Below the pieces are notes generated by a model that saw nothing but the letters and a program-made list of their open reading frames with translations, was not told the origin of the DNA and ran no database searches. This document shows positions 1 to 15,000 of a stretch of DNA of 64,000 bases, piece after piece. Made by a program: the position numbers and the translations under genes. The stretch spans positions 444,001-508,000 of the forward strand of contig OZ026845.1 in NCBI GenBank assembly GCA_964023205.1, read 5' to 3'. Positions within the stretch are counted from its first letter, which is position 1. Every line of letters starts with the position of its first letter. The DNA comes from Lutraria lutraria (Eukaryota; Mollusca; Bivalvia; Venerida; Mactridae).

Positions 1-3000
1 CTTCAGTGGGAATTTCATCATCTTCATCATAATCTAAACCATCAGCCATCTGCAGGGTAAAGTAAACAATGTTCACATGAATAAGGAAAAGGTCAGAAAA
101 TAGTGCTTCATTCTCTGAAATCTATCATTTATATACATCATAATAAAATCAATTAAAAACACTTAATTCAGCAAATGACACAACTATAAAAAAACATGAA
201 ATACGTTCAAGTAACCAAGAAAAAGCCCATTTGTAGGCCTCATGTAATCAAGGTCATATCAAGGTTGTATGATATTGATGGATTGAGAATGGTCCAAGGC
301 GAGTACCCAAGCTAAATGGTAGAAGCTACTTAGCCTTGTACAGAAGGTATCACTTCATGAAATTAATAATATGTAAGATGCGTGATAGCAAGCTTCTTCA
401 GGAAAATATGAAAACAGTTTATCATCTTAGCATTATTAAATTTAGAAAAGAGAGAACAGTAATATTAACCATGAATATACACCAACCTTCTTTTTTGCAG
501 CATCTAGCAAGTCTCTGGCATCCTCAGCCTCTTTCTGGAGTTTTTCTACATGTTTGCTCATTTTATTGATAGTTGAATGCATTATTTCCCATATAAAATT
601 CCTGAAAACATGAAAGAAAATGTCAGTCATTAATTTATACAAGAAAGTAAACTTACTTTGTATCTATATACAGCATGTTATATTCACCAGTTCAGCTTGT
701 TATATTCATATAATTTTCAACGGATCCCATTAGGATTAGAAAATAATGTAAAAACAATATGAACAACTTTAACGACAAAACATATTTATTTCAATTAACC
801 AAACATTAATTTGAACATTTAAGCAAACTCTTGCAAATCAAATAAATAAATACACAGTATACTAAACTGTGGACATGCTAGGTATAAAAATTAATGTTAC
901 CACAATGTTTGTCATAAGCCAGGAGATTTATTGAATGGCCATTATTTTCAATTAATGATCTCAAATAGTAGTGAAAATTGATAACATGAGGGATTCGTAC
1001 AGTCAATTCGTACAACCAGGGTTCGTTGTACTTAAAATATACAGAGATAAATTGGGACCATAAATATAATTTGGATAATACAAAGCAATGGTCTTAAAAT
1101 CTGAATAGGTCCAGATCCATCCCCCTTTTAGCGAAAGTTTACCCCCCCCCCCCCCCCCCCCCTTAAAAACGTAAGTTGTCACCACAAAATATGCATCCCT
1201 CGCGGTTGTTCATCATCTACTGACAACTAGGAGTGACACTTTCTGTACACAACATTCCAAACAGATTATTATGCCTAGATATGTATCATTATACCCAAAA
1301 CACAAGGTACCAAGAACAATTTCTAAATTAAGAAAGGGTCAGGAAAATATATTATGGAACCGTGTGCGTTTCATCAACGTTCATGCAGGACTGCTGTAGA
1401 GTTAATCGAGCAAAAGTCAAACATATTCATTCATGTTTTATATGTTTACTTCATGATTGGGGAAGACATTTTGACTATCGAAATGTCCTTTTTTTAAATG
1501 TCAATATCAGTACGGATTTGAAGATCATCGCGGGAGACAATTGCGAACTGCCTATTGACAGACATCGATTGATCAGATTAACAAATGGTCACTTCGGGCT
1601 ATTGGATGTCTTGAAGTGTTTATTGGGGTGGTATTGAGAATGGTGCAAACAACAAGTATGGTTTGTGACATGTCGCACATATTTAATGATTTTGGTATGA
1701 ATTTTATGAAATTTGTGAAACATTTATGGGCCGAAATTTAACCCTTTTCTGCCACTCAAATCAGTATATTTTCAGTTTTTAAGAGCACTGATACAGAGTA
1801 CTTGGATAATGAGTTGTAAAATAACCCAGGTTTTACTGTACTCTGGACTTTAGCTATCTGATAATGAATATTCTATTTATGTAACATTACCTATTGACTC
1901 ATTTTAAAGTTGAGGTCAAACTTACAGTTCAGTCGTAATTATTTACCTTGTGAAATCTGCTGTCATATCAGCAGAAAACAACCAATTAGCAACAGATGAA
2001 CAATCCACAATCTGAGTCTTCAACAATTTGTCTGTCAACACAACCAACATCTACAACATTTATTATGTATGAGTTCATCACAAAAATTATTCATTCATCC
2101 AAACATTTAGATTATAGAATAAAACTGACTTACAGAAAATGCTTCACATTTAAGAATCAAAACACTGCCTCAGACCAATAACTACAATTGTATTGATACA
2201 AATAAAATGCAGAAAATGAAAAACGTTATCAGTTTATACCTGTGGATGTGTACTCCAGACCTCATACATAGTTTTAAGGAGACATATCTGACCTTCTTCA
2301 GAATCAGCTAATACTTTCAACACATAATGAAACCTGAAACAAACATTTGTAGTTAAGTATTAAGAATGGCCTAATATATAGTTCTCTAAAAGCTTGCAGT
2401 GTTAGATGAGATTACTTACAAAACAGACTCAATGTGTGACCTTGACTTTTACGGTAGCTAACTAAGAGGTACACAGTACTAAGTCTGGGTGAACATAGGA
2501 ACCAAGTTTTTAAAATCCATCCATGAATCATAAAGTCACCAACCAGTCATGACATCTCTGACTAATAAAGAGACATTGAATTATCTATATATACTATCCT
2601 TTTGATAGAGGAGGGATTAATAGCAACTAACTGTAGATAAATAGCAACTAACTGTAGATAAATAGCAACTAACTGTAGATAAATAGCAACTAACTGTAGA
2701 TAAATAGCAACTAACTGTAGATAAATACAGGTTACTGTGGTACAGAATACTCACTTAGCAATAGCAGCAAATGAATGAGAGAATGATTTTGATCCCAGAT
2801 GTAATAATGTTGATACAAACACATCAATTCTCACTGGATGATGGGAGGGCTCATCTGAATAAAATAATTAAGATTAATCATAACACCATTTACTCTCTAT
2901 TCTGAGTCAATTAATCACTAAATAAATATCTTATTTTTTGAAGGGTTATTATTTTAAAGTAAGTCATAAACATTGTGAAAGTTATTCTTAATATCACAGT

Positions 3001-6000
3001 ATTTATTCCCCTTTGCTTACTACAGAAAGAAATGTATCATACAATACTATTATAAATGCAATAAAGCCATGCCCAATACATAGATCTGACAATGCAACAT
3101 TGTAAACCTACCTATATCATCTGCTAGAGGGTTGGGTAATTCTTTAAGAAGTACAAGAGTTTCTTCAGGAGTACATTTAGATCTTATCTGATCTATCAAC
3201 TTATGTGCCACCATTGTTCCAGGCAGAGACCCTGTGATTACCATAGAAAATAACAGCATTCATAACACAGGTCATTGATGTACACATGCATACATTCAGT
3301 CAGGTCTAAATCATCAAATGTTAAAATCACAATTTTTTTTCATCATTTTTACCAGAATATTATTACAAACATTCCAATATTCTCCCAATTTTCACACTAG
3401 CAACATACATATGAAAGTATCGTCTTATCTACTAAACATTGATACATATTCAAGAAATGTTTATAAATGAAAGATGTCATGAGAGAAAATTTTGAATTAC
3501 ATAAATGTTCTTTCAACTGTCTCCTGTCTCAAAGTCACAGATAACTAACCTACTGACCCTAAAAAACAAATTTGGCCAAAAGATGAACACAGGTAATATC
3601 AAGGTGAAGTTCTTAACATAGATTATCTAGGAAATTATATTGAAAACTAGAGACAGTAGACGTAACTATAAAGTTTATCAATTAATAATCTGTTTGATAT
3701 ACAATGTATTACTTAAATGTGCATGTTTTCAGCACTTTAATACATTTTGAAGTATCTGAAAAAATTACACAGAAATCAATTATAAAATTATGATTCTAAA
3801 CTAACATACCAGCCCCTTCTTCTTCAAATTTGTATCTAGCCTGTGGCTTAGCTGGAATCAATTCAGAAAAACTTTCTGGTACAGAATCTTTTATCCTCTG
3901 ATGATAGGACAGCCTGAAAATTATAAATTTCATTCAGCTATTCCTTATTACTCGTAGTTACATAACACGATTTTCATACTTTACCTTTGGTAACATAGCA
4001 ATCATTTATTGTATTAACAGCCAAATTAAAAATCCTGAAGATCATACACAGCTGACCATTTTTGCCAAACATGAGGCCTTCAACTACATTGTTTCCATAT
4101 TTAACTCAGTAAGTGTATAAGAAAATCTGACAGAACAGATTAAAATTACCATAACTTTGCCATTCCTTGAGATATTTTAATCAAACAACTTTTACTTGTC
4201 CTGAAAATTGTATGCAGTCGACCACTTGCCAAAAGAGGGGCCTTCATCACATTGTTTTCATATATAACTCAGTTTGTATCAAAGAAAATCCTTAACAACA
4301 GATTAAATTGACCATAACTCTGCTCAGAAAACCTAGCTCTTTCAGGATAGATGAATCCGGAATTCTGGATTAATCCGTAATTTTGACACCCATGATTATA
4401 GAGAGACTTATGATAAAATGGTTCCGGACAAAAGTTACCAACGCATAGAAATGTTTCTGACAAAATTTACCAATATTATGAATATATTAAAGAGATTCAG
4501 AATACATATATCTTCATATTGAAGAGCTTCTCAGACTACATATATCTTCATATTGAAGAGCTTCTCAGACTACATATATCTTTATATTGAAGGGTTAACT
4601 CACCTCAAACTTTTGTGTAAAACCTCAGTGGCAAATTTGGGTTTAGGTAACAAAGGATTAACCTGAGTACAAGCAATCCAATCATCCCAGCTCCAACGAA
4701 ACTGGAAATTACTCAGGTGGTACGCAAACCAGTTTGAAAATCTTAAAATAAACACACAAAAATGCATTCAATAAACACATATGCTATGGGTGGCAGACTT
4801 AACAAGAATTTTTTAACCTAAATGAGGTTAATGTGAAAAAGTGAAACAAAATTTAAAATATAAATAATTGCCCATTATATTCCATATACAGTTGAATCTC
4901 GTTATGTCAAACTCGCTTATATCAAAATTTCGGTTATGTCAAACTGTTTCGTTGGGTCCCGATTTTTTTGCTCTTTCTCTATATGAAATTTATCCGCTTA
5001 CCTCCAATTCACTTATCTCAAAATTTCGTTTACGTCAAACTAATTTTTTGTCCCCGTGACTCTAATTAGCATGTAGTTTGAGTTGTTTATCTCAAAGTTG
5101 GAACAGATCAGCGAACAATGGACGCTTTCACACCTATCATGACATTTTGCTAATTGAACAATTTAAAGGCTCCGGGACATTTATAATCGTGTGACAAACA
5201 GAAAGCACACGTATAGTGTAGCATGATAATCATACCTGGTATTTGACTTAACTAAAATTATGGTAGGTAAGGTAAACAAGTACGCACCACATATATTTTC
5301 GGCTGCTGTGAGTATCCGAATACTAGGATACTCGTAGGTTTAACTTGAAAATTGAGTACGATTACTTGCCACCTATGACAGTGTCGGATTCCAATCTTAG
5401 TAAAATGATCTTAGCTTGATAAAAAATATTAATTCCGAAAGCGTGATCGACGTTGCGGCAACTAACGGATTCGTCTTACATTATGTACGGAATGCATATA
5501 CATCCGAAAATATGTAAAGCTAGACGCTCCGTTTTTTTCGAATTCTTTCAACAAATTTCGTAAAGTAGTATTTTATGTTGGGACATTAATTGTTGATATT
5601 GATTATTATGAACAGAAACACATAATTATTTTGTTTCTTCTTCTTATTTTATTCAAGCAAAATGTAATCATACATGTATGTATTGTAATCTTAAATAAAG
5701 GCTACTGTACGTGCGTGTACACAAATACTTTAAATCATATATAATTATACAGTATTTGTTTATCTCAAATTTCGGTTATCTCAAACTAATTTCCACGGTC
5801 CCTAGAAATTTGAGATAACGAGATTCAACTGTACAAGAAAAATAATCAAATGTGATAGCAACCAAAATCAATACTGGTAAGTGGTGTTGGTGCTTGAAGA
5901 AATAATAAAATGAAAATAAAATTAACAAAATGGTATAATCTATTAGAAGGAAAAACAACCCACGTTAAACTTAGTAAATCCAATTAATGTCAGGATGCTT

Positions 6001-9000
6001 TTATTTCGGAATATTTTTACACATGACTTGAAGATATGTATCACTATATAATTATTTAAACAATTGAAAAGATGAAGGTTACCCTGAATAACACCAAAAT
6101 TCTAGAAGGTCAAAGATTAAAACACCTTTGTTTCCTATAAACTCCAAACAAAAGCAAACTAAAAATTATTTTACCTCTCAATGCATGTAGTTTTCATTGA
6201 ATCAATTCTTTCATAGAGCATCTCTGTTGCCTGTGCAAGCTATCATCAATGTTAAGGAAAGCATTAAAACTGTAAACATTGTCTAATTTTGTTTTTACAA
6301 CTAGTATAGCTCAACAGACATTAACAAAGTAACAAGCCAAAACTGCAAAATGGATTTGTATGTGTTATGATTTTAGTAACACTTAGGAAATATTAATAAA
6401 TTTCAAACAGATCTGGACAGAATTTGAACACTTCTTTAAATATATTTTCTGAAAAAATAAAATCATACAGAGGGAGAACTGACATCACTGCTCCATGAAT
6501 TGACTGTACTAACCAGGTAGGATAGTTTGTTAATATTTGATGGCGTAAAGATAAATGGAAAGGACAAAAAAAACCCAGATCAATCACTGTATGAAACACA
6601 TCAACAAAGGATACAACTTGTGGCATTGAACCTGGTTGTAGTTTACATAATTCAATGAGTGTAGAGCCATAAAATATCTCCAGATATGGTGGTGTGGGTA
6701 ATCTAAACATCTGACCAAACATAACCTGAAATATTACATCACACAAATGAATTCAGTACAACCTCTGTAGAGCAACACCCTGTGGGAGCTGCAAATATTG
6801 ACCGTTGTTTAGGGGTTGTTGCTCTACAGAGGTTAAATTTATAGTTATTATCAGTTATGGGAAATTTTGAAGGTGTTGTTATAGAGAGGTTGTTGCTCTA
6901 CAGAGGGCCGCTCTGGAGAGGTTGTACTGTACTTCTATTTCTACTGTATAAAAATAAACACACAAGCCACTTGGTTGGTCAGAGGTTTTGTAGTATCATA
7001 TCAATATCAGAGCTGAGCTCAAACAATAGCAAACATAGACAGAACCCAATGTCCAACAAAGTGACTGCTGACAAAGACTGAAATAAAGCATGGTAGTTAC
7101 ACTTTTGTTTTAATTTGTTTCCTTAAAAACTAAATCATTTATCTATCAGCATATCAGTCCTATAGAAAATAATTATTTCATCTTGACAAATAACTAAGTA
7201 CAATGTCAATACAATGTAAGGAACTACTACAATTGTCATCAGTTATTTAAATGACCAGCATACTATTTCTGGCCATATACGTATGTATGTAAATTACCTC
7301 CAACAGAGAATGTGGATACATGATTAATTTAGTGAACAAAACACAACAAACCTCAACTATCATATAGTTCAATGGTATCTTGTTCTTTGTTGAATAACTG
7401 AGGAGAGCAGCTGCGCTACAAATCAATAATAAAATAACATTAAATAATAATCAATGTCAATTAATACCCAGCAAATTGTTCAGTAAAGAAACAAAATCTG
7501 GATATAATTATCACATGTACAAATTTTCTAGGTTATACGTGGACAGGGAGAAAAATGTCCAAAATGCAATCATTTTAGGTAAATTTACAGCCAAACGTAT
7601 AACATATCTAAGTCAATGCACATCATATATGAGTCATTCACAGATAATAATGTCCATAAATCACTACAATAATATCCTTTGATCATTCTAGATAGTATAG
7701 AAATGAACACTTTTACCAGTCCTTTCTCTCCAAATGGTTAGTGTCTATGATATTTGTTATATTCTCCTCAATTAAAAATCTTTCTATTGCATGACTGCCA
7801 GGCATGGTTGGTCCCTGAAAAATGTTACACAACAAAGGAAAGTCATTCATCAGAAATATGATACAATAAGCAAACTCAAGACCATTCTTAACATTTGCCT
7901 AAACAAATAGTCAAGTTAAAAGCTGCACACCAGTATGACAAGACAGAGTAAAAGCTAATGAACGATACCACAACATCATCTAAACTGGAAATAGTCAGAT
8001 TGTCCTAAACTGGTTATGAAACTTTTAACCCTAAGGATGGTCCTGGTTATAAGTTTAAGCATACCAGTCTTTTCTGTCTAGATGGTTTGTCCTTATCAAA
8101 CAATTCATATCTTCTTCAATCAGATAACGGTCAACTGAATGACAACCAGGGATTGCTGGTCCCTGTGGTAATAGATAAATAATGTTCTATAAAACAGTTT
8201 CTAGAGGTAACTTATAAAAGCTGCTATGTATGTACACTCCTGGTGCTACCTCTGTTATTTTAATCATTGAACAAGCTGTATATTATGTGAGTCAACATGC
8301 ATGAAGATTTCCAATGTATAAAAGCAATGTTACATACCTCAGGAACATCAGTATAGTCAAACATACGAAAAACGACAGTTGGTAAGGGATACATAATCTC
8401 CTCATTGTGAGACGGAGGAATGACTTGTGGTAGGGGATGCTGTAAAGCTTCACATAATACACTGTCAAATGCTAAATATGGTCTTGGGACCTGTTTCTCA
8501 ATCCATTTGTTACTCTGTAGATTTTTAATTTGAGCCCAAAGACAATCCAAGTACTAAAAATATACAACAGTTACAGATAATACTTGAATCCATCCTTCAA
8601 AATAGCAGACAAGCTTGTAGATAATCTAATTTTACAGAATATTCATATAATGCAAACAGATCACCAAATTCTAAATTACTTAAAAATGTATAAGCACAAA
8701 GAAAATACAGTAAAACTCGCTTATAACGAAATGCCAGGGGGTATAAAAATTATTTCGCTGTAACCGAGTTTTCATTGTAACCGAGCACACGCTTATAGTG
8801 AAATTTCACTGTAAGTTGCTCACATATAACGAACTTCGTTATAACCTGTATCGGAGGTATAATTCTTCTAGATCTATGTAAATATATGTCATGCAATAAA
8901 TGAATAGAAAACCTTGATGCATATGTATTTTATTCGTGTATTACATTTGATATTGTGAGAAATGTATTTAATTTGAATAAATAAATAAACAACTGTGAGT

Positions 9001-12000
9001 CAAGTATTCAGTTTTATTATGTTTTGTATTTAAATGTATTTCTAATCTCATGTTTCACTACGCACAAAGATTTCCTGACTGACTTACGCAAACAAAATGA
9101 GACTTTTAAAATGTATGCAATTTTATTTTGTAAATCCTTTTCACTCAATAAACATGAAATAATTGACCGCGAAAACATTGAGGACTTACTCAAACAAAAT
9201 AATTTAAATTGATACACTCCACTAATCGGTATTTATCACCCGTGAAAACGCTATTGAATTTCATAACAATGGAAAGCTACAGGTCAAAATAATATCCAAT
9301 ACGTAATTATCACGGTCAATAAAAGTTTTTGCTTTGATGTTTGAAAAAAATTAGTTTCATTGTAACCGAGCATATTTCCTCTAAAACATGATTCTGGGGC
9401 CAAAAAAAATCATTTCACTGTAACCGAGTTTTCACTGTAACCGATTTCACTGTAACCGTACATTTTTATATAGAATAAAGAAGGCCTCAGCCGGGCCAAA
9501 AAAATCGTTTCACTGTAACCGAGTTTTCACTGTAACCGAGTTCGCTGTAAGTGAGTTTTACTGTAGTATGAGTAGAAGTAATATTCAGAGATAATGTTTT
9601 ATTCTTTTCATTTAAACGTAGATTGTTAATGAAATTTTGGTGTTTGAACTACATGTATAATTGTATCAATTTGTTTCAGAAGAAAAGTGGAAGATGAAAT
9701 TATTACACAAAAGTTCGACCAAAGCTTGCATTATACTACAGGCCCTTGACAAAGTTGAGTTTTATTGTCAGTGTAGTGATTACATATTATGTTAAGAAGT
9801 AGATACCTCTTCTTGTGGATGTGGGACATCAGTTGACCAAACTCTCAAAGCAGGAACATGAATCTTCTGTCTCTTACTGAAATAATAATATTCATAGGAG
9901 AGATAAAAACTTTGTACTATATCAGTATGCTGAAACATGTAGTATAAAAAGTTTATCATTAATGAATGTATGATCAAAATATTCAAACAAAACGATACTT
10001 AAACACATGAAAATGAAAGAAATGTTAAGATACAGGGACTTTCTTTATTATGTAGTTGTAGTCTGTGAAGGTGTCTTCACCTCTGAAAATTTATTTGATA
10101 TCATGTAATTTTCCCCAAATTTCCAATTTACTCCATGAAATTTCATTCCCCAAATTAGTTTCAGATGAGAGCCTTTTCCCCAAAAGAGGCTTCAACCCCC
10201 TATTTCATCCCTATATTAAGGGTCAGAGTTCCTTCCAATTTAATAGTTCCAATGAATGTAAAGAAAACCCCTGAGATAATTAAAAATTTATCTTTACTGC
10301 AGACAGAGATGTAAGTATCAGAGATTTCTGCCAAAAAGTGTCTCTGCCTACACTTATTAAAACATAATATGGTAGCAGACTTGCACAAACCTTATATAAT
10401 TATCAATTGTAATAAGGAGCTTTTGGAACTCCACTTCTTTCTTTTCAAACAATTCTCTACCAACCTGAAATAGTACAAAAACTAGAACTATCACTAAAGG
10501 TGATGAATACCCCCAGATGCGGCCTTGACACAGTTATTGTTACATTTTACAGAGAAAAATATAATGCTTTTCATTTTTTTAATACCTGCAAATTGTTGCT
10601 TAGATATATCCTGACAAGTTTCTAAATATACATTATATAAAAAATAACAAAGGGCCATAACTCATTAAAATTTACTTGGACAAAACCTATTGTGGACATG
10701 CACAACTTGGCAAACTACTTATCACTTCTAAGAAGTTTCACTGAATTCCTGCATGTAGTTGCTGAGAAATAGTACGGACAAAATTTACCTAATTGTATAA
10801 AACAAAGGGCCATAACTCAGTGAAAATTAATCCAAACAAAACCTGGTTATTGCATGCACAACTTGGCTTACTTTTTATAACTTCTGTGAAGTTTCATTGA
10901 ATTCCTATGAGTAGTTACTGAGATATTGTATATACACTGTATAAAAAACAACAAAGGGCCATAACTCAGTGAAAATTTAACCAACCAAGACAAGCTTAAT
11001 GCATGCACAACTAGGCTAACTACTCATATCTTCTGAGAAGTTTTATTGAATTCCTGGCAGTAGTCAATGAGAAATAGTCAGGACAAAATTTGCCTATTGT
11101 ATATACTGTAGAAAAAAACAAAGGGCTATAACTCAGTGAAAATCAATCCAAATGAAAAATGATTTAAGCATGCACAACTAGGCTAATTACTTATTACTTC
11201 TGTGAAGTTTCGTTGAAATCCTGTGAATAGTTGCTGAGAAATTGTCCGGACAAAATTTGCCTAATGTTTATACTGTATAAAAACAACAAAGGGCTATAAC
11301 TCAGTGAAAATTAATTCGAACGAAAATTGCTTTAAGCATGCACAACTAGGCTTACTACTGATCACTTCTGTGAAGTTTCATTGAGATCCTGTGAGTAGTT
11401 GCTGAGAAATTGTCCGGACAAAATTTGCCTATTGTATATACTGTAGAAAAACAACAAAGGGGTATAACTCAGTGAAAATTGATCCGAACGAAAATTGCTT
11501 TTAGCATGCACAACTAGGCTTACTACTGATCACTTCTGTGAAGTTTCATTGAGATCCTGTGAGTAATTGCTGAGAAATTGTCCGGACAAAATTTGCCTAT
11601 TGTATATACTGTATAAAAACAACAAAGGGGCATAACTCAGTGAAAATTAATCCGAACGAAAAATGCTTTAAGCTAGCACAACTAGGCTTACTACTGATCA
11701 CTTCTGTGAAGTTTTATTGATATCCTGTTAGTAGTTGCTGAGAAATTCTCCGGACAAATTGTGTCTACAGACGCACGGACCGACCGACCGGCCGACCGAC
11801 CATCAAGCGTGAATCCAATATAGCCCCCATATATTTCATATCTGGGGGTATAATAAGTGAATCTTCAGACTTTGTTGATTACTTCATATATCAGACCCAA
11901 ATAAGATCATTGAACTACTGATTTAAATGTACATAAATATTTGTATAAACAAATATGTAAATATAAACAAGAGGGCCACATTGGCCCTTTATCGCTCACC

Positions 12001-15000
12001 TGAGTACAAAGGCCAATAATCAATGACCAGGTAATATAGTTTCCATCTCGTAAAACTCATTTTTACTTAGATTTTGAGATCAAAACCAACAATGAAGGTA
12101 TAATACCGTTAAACAAGCTAGAACGTAGGAAATTTTCAAATCCAAGGGTCCATAACTCTTGAAGTTGTGGTCCGATTCCACCCATAACTTAACTTGTCCA
12201 AAACCATAAGGTCATACACATTCATTGTAAATATGATAAGGATCGGTGAATAAATGAAGGCGCTAGAGTGTAAACAAGCTAAAATATAGCAAATTTGCTA
12301 AGTCAAGGGCCCATAACTTTTGAAGATGTGGTCCAATTCCACCCATAATCGAACTTGTTCAAGATCATTTGGTTATACTCATTTACTGAAAATATTATTA
12401 GGATCTGTGTATAAATGAAGGCGCTAGTGTGTAAACAAGCTAAAATATAGCAAATTTTCTAAGTCAAGGGCCCATAACTCTTGAAGTTCTGGTCCGATAT
12501 TGCCCATAATCGATCTTTTGGTTATACACATTTACTGAAAATATGATGAGGATTGGTGAATAAATGAAGGCGCTAGATTATAAACAAGCTAAATATAGCA
12601 AATTTTGTAATTCAAGGGCCCATAACTCTAGATTTTGCCCATAATCGAAGTTAGCCGAGACATTGTGGCCATATACATTGTGAGCATGTTTAATCAAGAT
12701 TCGTAAAGAGCTGCGGTTGCTAGAGTGAAAACAAACTAATTGTGGACGGACGACGGACATTCACCGATCCTAAAAGCTCACCTGATGAATCAGGTGAGTT
12801 AAAAATATGACTATAAATAATCAAAACAACATTTACAACACTGTTCAGTTTTCTTGTTAACCATTAAATATGTGACAACACAATCACAGAATGTACAATT
12901 TAGTGACATATCATCACTTTGCAACATATTTTTTGCATTTACTAAAATGTATGTACTATGGTATATAGATTTGTGTATCAGAACAGGAATATCATAACAC
13001 TCACCCATGGTAGAGCAGCAAGTACACTATACACATACCAATCAGATCGTACCTAAAAGAGATAGTCAAAAGTTTAAACAAAAGGGCCATGATGGCCAAG
13101 TATTGATCTCCAGAATAAATGCTATTTTAGTAAAAGTGATACAGTCAAAATAATTAATAATGAGAATTACATTCTTAGGTATGACTTTACTATAATATAG
13201 AGCAATAAGATGTCTATTACAAATAATTATTAGTGATGACCCAAGTATGTTACAGGTGATGATCCATCCATCAGTTCATGAAAAAGATATATTTTTGATA
13301 TAATCACTGTTTATTAGCTCTAGTGACCCCTAATAGTGGCTGACCAGCCTCATTTGGTAGAGGACAATCTTAAGATGCTACAGACCAAGTTTGGTGATGA
13401 TAATTTCATTGATACAGAAGATGAAGTTATTTTAACAAATTCCTATTTTTAGCTCTTTAGGCAACTAAAAGGGACAGACCATATTTATTTGAGTAAACTT
13501 GACAGAGGACCATCTACATTTGCTAAAAACCAAGTTTGGTGAAGATTCTTCATAGGTCCATGTGAGGAAAACGTTTAAGCATTGTTTCAGTTTTAGCTCT
13601 GGTAGACCTGATAAGTGTGCATCAACATAAAATGGGCAAATTGCAGTTAGCTCTCAAGGATGCTACACAGCTAATTTGAAGGAAATTTGACCAAAACTTT
13701 CAGAGAAGACTATATATTGTTGAGGCCATAAGTCAAAGTGTCACCCTTCCCACACTAATAGCTCACTTCAGACTGTCAGTTCTGGTGAGCTAAAAACAAT
13801 TCAAAGCTAGACTATAAGACTAGTATAAAACTCACTATGTGACATGAACAAAACTCATGACCAAAATCAATGAAAACTTACCTGAGGAATATTATCTTCA
13901 AGTGTGACTTCAATAAAATTATCAAACATTGCCAGAAGGGAACCAGCAACTATAACCCTACAGTTCACCAAATCTGACAGGAACCGAACCTATAATATAA
14001 TATTTACTTTTTTATGCCTTAAAATGACATTTTAAGGATATTTATGCATATATCACTAGTTTTTCAGCTCAAGATCCAAAGGCAATAGAGAGTAATAATT
14101 TGAAATATTTAGAAAATAGAAAAAGGATATAAAGACTCACTATCAGTCTAGCTGCATTGAATTCTTCAGTCTTCAATGCTTCCTTCAAGTGTCGTATCAT
14201 CATCTCCACAAACTGTAATATCAGAGTCATTGATAATAGACTGATAAACAACTACTTGTAAACATCAGTAGTGCTAACAGGAATATTGCAATATTATCAG
14301 TAATAACAACAAGAAGTGTTTGTGAAACATGGATGTCCGCTAAAGGCCAACTGGATAGTACGACCTTGACCTTTGACCTACTGACCTCAAAATCAATAGG
14401 GGACCAATCTCCTAAGCAAATCTGAAGAGGTTAGACCAAAGTGTTTTCTAGTTATTGGTCATACAAGGTTTGATTATAGACGGACTGACATTGTGCAAAG
14501 CAATATAGCCCCTTCTTCAAAAGGGGGCAAAATAATTTGGCTAAATTCTCATTTCTTACCAGGTGGCATATCAAGATTAAGAATAGGTCAAATAACCATT
14601 TTTTCTACACATGATTTAATATAGAAAAGAATACTAACCTCACCACCAAAATTATAATTTTTTGCATTTAATAGACCAACTAGAGTTGTGTATACAGCTT
14701 GCTTCTCCGGCAGCCTCACAGCACTGTCAATAAGTAAATGATAAAGTTTAAAGAAAATACTAAGGAACTATAATATGTTAAAAATATCCTTCAAATAATA
14801 AATGTAATTGTTTGTTTAAAACTGACTGTTAGCTCATTTTTTTATGAATTTTATGAGTCCACTAGAGCTTAAGTTTTAAACTTAACACGATGAAATATGC
14901 TGTTACATTTATTAAGCAAAAAAAAAAATTGTTTGTTTATTTTTGTATTCTTTAACACTCAATTCAATTTATTTGCATTATATGGCCTCAGGCCCAAACA

